A stretch of 15,641 bases of DNA from Cytophagaceae bacterium UBA6715. Lineage in GTDB: Bacteria > Bacteroidota > Bacteroidia > Cytophagales > Spirosomataceae. Location: NCBI GenBank assembly GCA_002454335.1, contig DKIP01000062.1:9774-25414 (forward strand), read 5' to 3'. Of this stretch, positions 1 to 5,589 are shown piece after piece; within the stretch, counting starts at the first letter, position 1; every line of letters begins with the position of its first letter. A program made the translations under genes and the position numbers. Under the pieces are notes generated by a model, which worked only from the letters and a program-made list of their open reading frames with translations, searched no databases and was not told the origin of the DNA.

Positions 1-1
1 T

Positions 2-62
2 AGTCCGAAGGGAAAACTTAAACAATTACACCTCCAGACTTCGGACTATTTCCCTTCGGACT
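2..62. repeat. 14-bp inverted repeat at the window edge
   Basis: AGTCCGAAGGGAAA at 2-15 is the exact reverse complement of TTTCCCTTCGGACT at 49-62, with a 33-nt spacer. The spacer holds a second TTCGGACT (40-47), so the left arm can also pair partly with it. There is no U-run after it and the spacer is long, so it does not look like an intrinsic terminator. It could be a cruciform-forming or dispersed intergenic repeat. The left end may continue outside the window. Confidence 0.6.
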
Positions 63-106
63 TCGAACTCCTTACCTCTTCTCTCTTAACTCTTAGCTCT
101 TACCTC
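57..106 (+). repeat. seven in-phase degenerate heptamers upstream of tex
   Basis: From position 57 the sequence reads in seven consecutive 7-nt units: CGGACTT, CGAACTC, CTTACCT, CTTCTCT, CTTAACT, CTTAGCT, CTTACCT. Every unit starts with C, and units 3 and 7 are identical. The last three form an obvious CTTANCT array. The block ends 7 nt before the tex start codon. It resembles short tandem heptamer repeats known from intergenic regions of other bacteria, but I cannot assign it to a named family. Confidence 0.6.
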
Positions 107-112
107 AATTCC

Positions 113-2209
113 ATGATTTCCAAAATAGCTTCCACCCTCGGCATTCATGAAAACCAAGTCCGCAAAACCGTCGAACTCCTCGATGAAGGCGCAACCATTC
201 CCTTCATTTCCCGCTACCGGAAAGAAGCAACGGGCAGCCTTGATGAAGTACAAGTCGCGCAAATCCGCGACTTACGCGACCAATTTATCGAACTAGAAAA
301 ACGCCGCGAAGCGATCCTAAAATCACTTAAAGAATTAGATAAATTAAGCCCTGAGCTTGAAAAAGCCGTGCGCGGTGCGCAAACCCTCGCCAAACTCGAA
401 GACATCTACCTTCCCTACAAACCCAAACGCAAAACACGCGCCATGGCCGCAAGAGAAAAAGGATTACAAGCTTTGGCAGATAAATTATTCGAACAACGCA
501 TGCTTGATCCGGAGGTGTTAGCTGCTGAATTCTTAGATGATCCCGAAGAAGCGCTAGCCGGGGCACGGGATATTTTGGCCGAAGAAATGATGGAAACCGC
601 CGAAGCACGCGAAGAAGCTCGTCATTTGTTTTCTCGAAAAACGACTGTCAAATCCACAGTCGCCAAAGGAAAACAAGAGGCCGGAATTAAATACAAAGAT
701 TACTTCGACTGGTCGGAACCCCTCGCCCAAGCCCCATCCCATCGTATCCTAGCCCTTTTCAGAGGCGAAAACGAAGGGATATTAAACTTGAATCTCGCAG
801 GCCCCGATCAAGAAGTACTCGATAAACTTGACCGCCGATTCATCAAAGGGAATAATGCATGTGCCCGACAAGTAACGCTTGCTATCCAAGATGGCTACAA
901 GCGCCTACTCATGCCGGCCATGGAAAATGAAATGCGCGCAGAGGCAAAGAAACGTGCCGACGAAGAAGCAATTCGTGTCTTTGCGGAAAACATTCGCCAA
1001 TTACTATTAGCCGCTCCCCTTGGACAAAAACGCGTACTTGCACTTGACCCAGGTTTTAGAACAGGATGTAAATTGGTCTGCCTCGACGAGCAAGGCACAC
1101 TCCTGGACAATACAGCCGTTTACCCACACACAGGTCCAGGACAAGCACAAGAGGCCGCGCATACTATCAGCGCTTGGGTGAAAAAACACAAGGTTCAAGC
1201 CATCGCGATTGGTAATGGAACGGCGGGTCGGGAAACGGAAGCCTTTGTCCGCAACTTAAAACTGGAGGGCATCACCATCATCATGGTGAACGAAAGTGGT
1301 GCATCTATTTATTCGGCCTCAGAAGCTGCACGCGAAGAGTTTCCCGATAAAGACATTACGGTTCGCGGTGCCGTATCCATCGGCAGAAGACTAATGGACC
1401 CACTCGCTGAATTAGTAAAAATCGACCCCAAGTCGATCGGCGTGGGACAATACCAACACGACGTAGACCAAAAGAAATTACAAGCTTCTTTGGACGACAC
1501 CGTTATCTCTTGCGTAAACTCAGTAGGTGTCGAACTTAATACAGCGTCCAAACAAATCTTATCCTACGTTTCAGGGCTTGGTCCTCAATTAGCCCAAAAC
1601 ATCATCGATTACCGGACCAAAAACGGCCCCTTCATCAAGCGATCCGATTTAAAAAAAGTGGCCCGATTAGGCGAAAAAGCGTATGAGCAAGCCGCGGCCT
1701 TCTTGCGTATTAGAAATGCGAAAAACCCCTTAGATGCCAGTGCCGTTCACCCAGAAAGCTATGAGATCGTAGAAAAAATGGCCCAGGATTTAAATTGCAA
1801 AGTGAGTGACTTATTGGCTAATGAATCCCTCCGCAAGCAAATTCAATTACAGAAATATGTAACAGCAGAAGTGGGTATGCCTACCCTAACCGACATTCTT
1901 GCTGAATTAGCGAAACCCGGACGCGATCCACGGGAACAATTTGAGGCATTTGAATTTACAGACGGCGTGAATGAAATCAAGGATTTACGCATTGGCATGA
2001 AATTGCCGGGAATCGTGACAAACATCACCAACTTTGGTGCCTTTGTGGACATCGGCGTCCATCAAGACGGATTAGTGCATGTGAGCCAGTTGGCCGACAA
2101 ATTCGTGAAAGACCCCAACGAAGTCGTCAAAGTAGCCCAAAAGGTTATGGTTACCGTGACCGAAGTAGATGAGGCGCGCAAACGAATCGCCCTCAGTATG
2201 AAGAAATAA
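113..2209 (+). CDS. tex: Tex family S1 RNA-binding transcription accessory protein
   Basis: This is a full-length Tex protein (698 aa; family usually 700-780), a cytoplasmic nucleic-acid-binding protein related to eukaryotic Spt6. It is linked in other bacteria to transcription and toxin-gene expression, with no firm biochemical reaction assigned. The N-terminal helical region carries the family signature ATIPFISRYRKEATGSLDE. A YqgF/RNase H-like domain begins at RVLALDPGFRTG (residues about 307-317), helix-hairpin-helix repeats span about 474-545, and a C-terminal S1 domain starts near residue 628 (PGIVTNITNFGAFVDIG) and runs almost to the end. The start fits the family, since homologues begin only a few residues before the conserved Leu-Leu-Asp-Glu-Gly. 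No TAnnTTTG promoter is visible in the 112 nt upstream, so transcription may start outside the window. The gene stands alone and ends at a strong terminator. Confidence 0.96.
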   Translation: MISKIASTLGIHENQVRKTVELLDEGATIPFISRYRKEATGSLDEVQVAQIRDLRDQFIELEKRREAILKSLKELDKLSPELEKAVRGAQTLAKLEDIYLPYKPKRKTRAMAAREKGLQALADKLFEQRMLDPEVLAAEFLDDPEEALAGARDILAEEMMETAEAREEARHLFSRKTTVKSTVAKGKQEAGIKYKDYFDWSEPLAQAPSHRILALFRGENEGILNLNLAGPDQEVLDKLDRRFIKGNNACARQVTLAIQDGYKRLLMPAMENEMRAEAKKRADEEAIRVFAENIRQLLLAAPLGQKRVLALDPGFRTGCKLVCLDEQGTLLDNTAVYPHTGPGQAQEAAHTISAWVKKHKVQAIAIGNGTAGRETEAFVRNLKLEGITIIMVNESGASIYSASEAAREEFPDKDITVRGAVSIGRRLMDPLAELVKIDPKSIGVGQYQHDVDQKKLQASLDDTVISCVNSVGVELNTASKQILSYVSGLGPQLAQNIIDYRTKNGPFIKRSDLKKVARLGEKAYEQAAAFLRIRNAKNPLDASAVHPESYEIVEKMAQDLNCKVSDLLANESLRKQIQLQKYVTAEVGMPTLTDILAELAKPGRDPREQFEAFEFTDGVNEIKDLRIGMKLPGIVTNITNFGAFVDIGVHQDGLVHVSQLADKFVKDPNEVVKVAQKVMVTVTEVDEARKRIALSMKK

Positions 2210-2210
2210 A

Positions 2211-2237
2211 AAAAGCCCTCAGGAATTGAGGGCTTTT
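2211..2237. terminator. bidirectional intrinsic terminator between tex and the metal operon
   Basis: AAAAGCCCTCA (2211-2221) and TGAGGGCTTTT (2227-2237) form a perfect 11-bp stem around the 5-nt loop GGAAT. The A/T-rich arm ends supply a T-run on both strands. It starts 1 nt after the tex stop codon and ends 3 nt before the stop codon of the converging HMA gene, so one hairpin can end both transcripts. Confidence 0.92.
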
Positions 2238-2240
2238 GAA

Positions 2241-2555
2241 TTACTTTTTGCAGCAATTAGGGAGCTTATCATAGCTCTTTTTGATGGCCTTAACCTCATC
2301 GGCATCATAGCCCGTTTCAGCAATCACGAGTTTAATCTTCGCGACATCAATTTTATCCGGATTATACACCACGGTTATGTTCGATTGATCTTCGAGATTC
2401 AAATCCGACTTTTCGATTCCTTTCGTTAATGCCAAATTCTTCTCGATACGTTCCTTGCACATCTCACAAATGGCTGATGTTTTAATTTTCACCGTTTGTG
2501 AAGGTCCTGCCAATAACCCGAAAGGCAGGAGTAGAAAAAATAATATATTTTTCAT
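2241..2555 (-). CDS. secreted HMA-domain metal-binding protein (MerP/CopZ-like)
   Basis: A 104-aa protein with a short hydrophobic N-terminal signal (residues about 1-16), so it is probably periplasmic. It is followed by one heavy-metal-associated (HMA) domain, the ferredoxin-like fold of MerP, CopZ and the P-type ATPase N-termini. The metal loop is Ile-Cys-Glu-Met-Cys (Cys30 and Cys33). The end of the domain shows the usual Ala-Glu-Thr-Gly-Tyr-Asp-Ala pattern. An extra Cys-Cys pair (101-102) sits three residues from the C-terminus and could add metal ligands. It is the last gene of a four-gene minus-strand operon with a TonB-dependent receptor, which suggests a role as periplasmic acceptor or sensor of a soft metal such as Cu(I). 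The metal is inference: HMA domains also bind Hg, Zn and Cd. Confidence 0.88.
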   Translation of the reverse strand: MKNILFFLLLPFGLLAGPSQTVKIKTSAICEMCKERIEKNLALTKGIEKSDLNLEDQSNITVVYNPDKIDVAKIKLVIAETGYDADEVKAIKKSYDKLPNCCKK

Positions 2556-2569
2556 TCAATTTTTATTAA

Positions 2570-2589
2570 CCCCAGGCATCAGCCTGGGG
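2570..2589 (-). other. intercistronic hairpin just before the HMA gene
   Basis: CCCCAGGC (2570-2577) pairs perfectly with GCCTGGGG (2582-2589) around a 4-nt loop, an 8-bp GC-rich stem. In the minus-strand transcript it lies between the stop codon of the heavy-metal-binding gene and the ATG of the HMA gene, ending 14 nt before that ATG. What follows is UUAAUAAAAAUUG, not a U-run, so it is a poor terminator. An mRNA-stability or processing element, or one that keeps the A/U-rich start region open, is more likely. Confidence 0.6.
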
Positions 2590-2597
2590 AGTCTAAC

Positions 2598-2798
2598 TTA
2601 TTTTTTAACCACTTTCAAATCCATCGTACATGCTGGACATTTCCCCTTTTTAGCATAGGTTTTTGTTCCCTCACATTTCATCGGACATTGATATACTTCT
2701 TTTTTCTCTTCTGTTTTTGTCTTTTTAGACTCTTGCGTTTGTGCAAATGTTCCAAACATGGCAAAAACCATACCTGAAACTAAGATTAACTTTTTCAT
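2598..2798 (-). CDS. small secreted heavy-metal-binding domain protein
   Basis: A 66-aa protein with a signal peptide (residues 1-19, cleavage probably before Gln20), a Lys/Glu/Thr-rich linker (about 21-34) and one HMBD (heavy-metal-binding) domain. The core reads Tyr-Gln-Cys-Pro-Met (36-40) and then Gly-Lys-Cys-Pro-Ala-Cys-Thr-Met-Asp-Leu (52-61). The family pattern is YxCPMHP...GKCPxCGMxL, so Cys38, Cys54 and Cys57 are the expected ligands. Here the usual His-Pro after CPM is Lys-Cys (Cys42), and the Gly of CxxCGM is Thr. The domain is best known as an insert in copper efflux proteins (CusB/CopA type) and as stand-alone small periplasmic proteins. It lies 11 nt after the TonB receptor gene and is surely co-transcribed with it. 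A metal buffer or chaperone role is inferred. Confidence 0.85.
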   Translation of the reverse strand: MKKLILVSGMVFAMFGTFAQTQESKKTKTEEKKEVYQCPMKCEGTKTYAKKGKCPACTMDLKVVKK

Positions 2799-2809
2799 AG
2801 CATTATTAT

Positions 2810-5017
2810 TTAGTTGATTTTATAACGTAATCCTGTGTAAACCATTCGACCCGCGACTGGCCCCCAAACCATCGTTGCATCAAAACCTCGAGCAAATGGA
2901 TCTGATGCTCCCATAATGGGATTGTTCTGTGTAAAATTAAAAAGATTTTCTACGCCAAGGTACATTTCCCATTTTTTAAATTGGCGTGTCACTTGTCCAT
3001 AAACCATCGAAAACGCAGGGGCTGTCACTTCAGGTGCATCAGACGTATGTACATAAGCGTTCGGAATTCGACGTTCCCCGCTCCATTGCCAGGTCAAATC
3101 AAATTTCCAAATATCATATTTGGTCGCATAGGCCACATTCACCAGAATTCGATCCCGATTCAAAAAGGGCTTTGTCAATCTTCTTAAGTTTCCATTTTGA
3201 CCATAATAATCGGAAGCCACATCTTGAAATCGATAAGCTGTCTTCCATTCTAAACGAGGAGTGGGACTATAATTAAACTCGATTTGAGCACTTTTGGCAT
3301 ATGATACACCAGGGCTTGTATACATGCGAATCGAATGAGCCGTTTCCATGTCCATCATCCATTGGTGCGTAAAATCCGTTTGAAAATAATCAAAAACCAA
3401 ATTCGCTTTCCGACTGCCCAACGTAAAATCATGTGTTAAACTGAAACCATAATTCCATGCTTCCTCTAGAGGATTAAGATTTCCCAGCAATTGTAAATAG
3501 CGATTATTTGCCAAGAAACCCATATTTTCTGCCAAAGGATTCACACGTCGCCAACCTTTTCCCGCAGAGAGACGCGCATACCAATCCGAAGCAATATCCC
3601 ATTTGGCATGCAAACGAGGAACCCATTTCGTACCCAATTGATTATGAAAGTCGATGCGATTACCTAACACCAAGGTAAACTTATTCGGAACTGTCAGCGT
3701 ATACTCACCAAAGAAACCCGGAACCAATTCGGTCCTTGCAAAACTCGAATCTAAATACCGCTCCTGATAAGAATCATATAAGAAACTAGCCCCTGCTTTC
3801 CATGTATGATTTGTATTGTCAATCATCGACTGGTAAATCAAATTCCCAAACATACTCTGCTCTCGACCCGCATATTGCTTGAATGCAAAATAGGCATCAT
3901 TTTGATGCTGGCTAGTAGACAAAATTAAACCAACTCCCTTCCACGGTTTCGTGGGGAACAAACGAGCAATCTTGGCAAATGCTTCAAAACGACCCGTATT
4001 ACTTCCAAATCCATAGACCTGATACCGATTCGATTGTTGTTCATCGAAGTTATTTTGACCGGCTAGTCGGCTTTCCTTCAAATAAGCTACCCCGGCTTGT
4101 AGCATCCAATGTTCCGATGCATATTTCCATCGATTCAAGACATTTACCAAACTAAACAAAGGCAAATCCATGAAACCATCCCCATTCCCATCAATGCGCC
4201 CGGCTTGTTGGGAAAAATGTGTCAACAATGCCGTTGAAAGCTTTCCTTTGAACTTATACGCAGCTTGTTGGTTGACCTCAAATCGCCCCTGCGAATTCCC
4301 ATAGGCATTTAAAAAATACACCTCTGAGGTATCCGGTTTGGCTAATTCCATATTGATCGCCCCAGTCATGGACTCATAGCCATTCACCACGGAACTTTGG
4401 CCTTTGGCTAAATCTATCGAACGAATCCAAGTGCCGGGAATGTAATTCAACCCATAAGTTGATTTCAAACCACGTATCGAAGGAACATTTTCCACCTGCG
4501 TTTGCACGTAGGTGCCAGAGAGTCCCAAAAGCGAGATTTGCTTCGCACCCGTGACGGCATCCGTGAAATTGACAGATACACTCGCATTGGTTTCAAAACT
4601 CTCGGAAAGATTGCAACAGGCCGCTTTGGCTAGGGTTTTCATGGTCAAAATTTCCCGACTTTGAATCGATTGTACATCGTGCCCGCCTGGGCTTGCTAGC
4701 ACTTTGACTTCCGACAACTCAGATTCATTGGCGCGAAGATGCACATGGACAAATTGGGGTTTCGTCACCCAGACAGAATCGGGAGCATAGCCTACAGAAC
4801 GAATAATTAACCAACCGGGAAAGCTTTGAACTTTGACAGAAAACAATCCATTGGCACCTACAATACCTCCTTTTTTATCAGGTTGGTAATAGACAGAAGC
4901 ACCAGGAAGATCTTCCATTTTTCCGGAATCATCAAGGCTCATCACCCGACCGGTGATTTCCTGAGCCATCGCCTGCGAACAAAGCAGGCAAAAAATCAAT
5001 ACATATTTTGAATACAT
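2810..5017 (-). CDS. TonB-dependent receptor, probable metal (copper?) uptake
   Basis: An outer-membrane TonB-dependent receptor of 735 aa. I place the start at the ATG at 5017, giving MYSKYVLIFCLLCSQAMAQ as a clean signal peptide; an in-frame TTG eight codons upstream (5041) would only add a charged extension. After the signal come a CarboxypepD_reg-like domain (about 20-95), a plug domain (about 103-230, with ISLLGLSGTYVQTQVENVP and IDLAKGQSSVVNGYESMTGAIN) and a 22-strand-type barrel ending in an aromatic, Asn-terminated strand. No SusD-like lipoprotein follows, so polysaccharide uptake is unlikely. The plug carries Ala-Cys-Cys-Asn (Cys134-Cys135), a feature I recognise from a Bacteroidota receptor subgroup found beside heavy-metal proteins. 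The two small metal proteins downstream support soft-metal import; the substrate is not proven. Confidence 0.9.
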   Translation of the reverse strand: MYSKYVLIFCLLCSQAMAQEITGRVMSLDDSGKMEDLPGASVYYQPDKKGGIVGANGLFSVKVQSFPGWLIIRSVGYAPDSVWVTKPQFVHVHLRANESELSEVKVLASPGGHDVQSIQSREILTMKTLAKAACCNLSESFETNASVSVNFTDAVTGAKQISLLGLSGTYVQTQVENVPSIRGLKSTYGLNYIPGTWIRSIDLAKGQSSVVNGYESMTGAINMELAKPDTSEVYFLNAYGNSQGRFEVNQQAAYKFKGKLSTALLTHFSQQAGRIDGNGDGFMDLPLFSLVNVLNRWKYASEHWMLQAGVAYLKESRLAGQNNFDEQQSNRYQVYGFGSNTGRFEAFAKIARLFPTKPWKGVGLILSTSQHQNDAYFAFKQYAGREQSMFGNLIYQSMIDNTNHTWKAGASFLYDSYQERYLDSSFARTELVPGFFGEYTLTVPNKFTLVLGNRIDFHNQLGTKWVPRLHAKWDIASDWYARLSAGKGWRRVNPLAENMGFLANNRYLQLLGNLNPLEEAWNYGFSLTHDFTLGSRKANLVFDYFQTDFTHQWMMDMETAHSIRMYTSPGVSYAKSAQIEFNYSPTPRLEWKTAYRFQDVASDYYGQNGNLRRLTKPFLNRDRILVNVAYATKYDIWKFDLTWQWSGERRIPNAYVHTSDAPEVTAPAFSMVYGQVTRQFKKWEMYLGVENLFNFTQNNPIMGASDPFARGFDATMVWGPVAGRMVYTGLRYKIN

Positions 5018-5061
5018 GAGATAAGCTGTTTTAGTGAACAAAATGAAATCATTTAATTCGC

Positions 5062-5451
5062 CTAAATCAGATATACTTGTAACAAAGCCCGCCGTAGCGA
5101 TTGTGAGATTGGTATGCTTGCTGAATAGCTTTGGGCAGTTTGAACCACAGCAGTAATTGGCTTGAATTGAGCAATCGCATCATGACTCAAAGATGCCCAA
5201 TCGGCCGTAAAAGCTTGTTTTTTACCAGAAAAGACCGAGTGTTGTTTAACCTGAAAATGCTTGTAATGAAAACAAGTTGACCGCTTAATATGCGTTTCTT
5301 TCGGATGTCCTGTGGATTTTTGAATTGTCCATGATACCTTCTGAATTCCGGTAAATAAACAGGTGGATTGAGTCCACGAAAAACCTACATTGGCTGCTAA
5401 AAACCAAGTAACGAAAAAAAGCAAGAAACTACGATTCAAAAATGTGCGCAT
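5062..5451 (-). CDS. small secreted Cys/His protein, HYC_CC_PP-like, degenerate
   Basis: A 129-aa protein with a hydrophobic N-terminal segment (about 8-22) ending near Ala-Ala-Asn-Val-Gly, either a signal peptide or an anchor. ATG at 5451 is preferred over a TTG one codon upstream. In Bacteroidota, proteins of this size, placed just before TonB-dependent receptors, often belong to the HYC_CC_PP family, named after His-Tyr-Cys, Cys-Cys and Pro-Pro motifs. Here the layout is kept (Gly-Phe-Ser near 23, Ser-Thr-Cys-Leu-Phe-Thr-Gly at 29-35), but only Cys31 and Cys60 remain, with a His cluster (49, 54, 62, 65, 71) around Cys-Phe-His-Tyr-Lys-His. The family assignment is therefore tentative. It is the first gene of the metal operon, 44 nt before the receptor. 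A metal-binding partner of the receptor is a guess from context. Confidence 0.7.
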   Translation of the reverse strand: MRTFLNRSFLLFFVTWFLAANVGFSWTQSTCLFTGIQKVSWTIQKSTGHPKETHIKRSTCFHYKHFQVKQHSVFSGKKQAFTADWASLSHDAIAQFKPITAVVQTAQSYSASIPISQSLRRALLQVYLI

Positions 5452-5502
5452 CAAACTTCAGCTCAAAACAAAAATCCAACGAATAAATCGACGATTTTGT
5501 TC

Positions 5503-5531
5503 CAAATATATTGATTTATACCTAAATTCAA
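5503..5531 (-). promoter_or_regulatory. Bacteroidota-type promoter of the metal operon
   Basis: Read on the minus strand, TTG (5531-5529), an 18-nt spacer and TATATTTG (5510-5503) match the Bacteroidota sigma-70 consensus of TTG, 17-23 nt, TAnnTTTG. Transcription would start near 5496, leaving a leader of about 45 nt before the ATG at 5451. No clear operator repeat is visible around it. Confidence 0.7.
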
Positions 5532-5553
5532 CCTACTAAACCGTGCTTTACCT

Positions 5554-5589
5554 ATCAAATTCCTTAATTTAATTTCCTTATTTGTTCTC
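5554..5589 (+). other. probable missed N-terminus of the protease: ATC start and signal peptide
   Basis: The frame of the downstream protease stays open back to a TGA at 5512. From the ATC codon at 5554 it reads (M/I)KFLNLISLFVLMQCALA followed by Gln-Gly: a Lys n-region, a hydrophobic core and an Ala-Leu-Ala cleavage site, which is a textbook signal peptide. No ATG, GTG or TTG occurs in this frame between 5515 and 5589. The protein must be exported to use its T9SS tail, so either ATC is the start codon or an ATG has mutated or been misread. Confidence 0.6.

Noticed and set aside
2570..2602. intrinsic terminator inside the metal operon
   Set aside because: On the transcribed minus strand the stem is followed by UUAAUAAAAAUU, not a U-run. 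The T-run follows only on the plus strand, where no gene needs it.
2226..2658. two plus-strand open frames of 67 codons across the HMA and HMBD genes
   Set aside because: They lie opposite genes with clear CxxC and CPM metal motifs and signal peptides, and one begins inside the terminator hairpin.
5017..5041. longer TonB receptor starting at TTG 5041
   Set aside because: The ATG at 5017 gives a compact signal peptide beginning with Lys at residue 4. The TTG start would only add eight residues before it.
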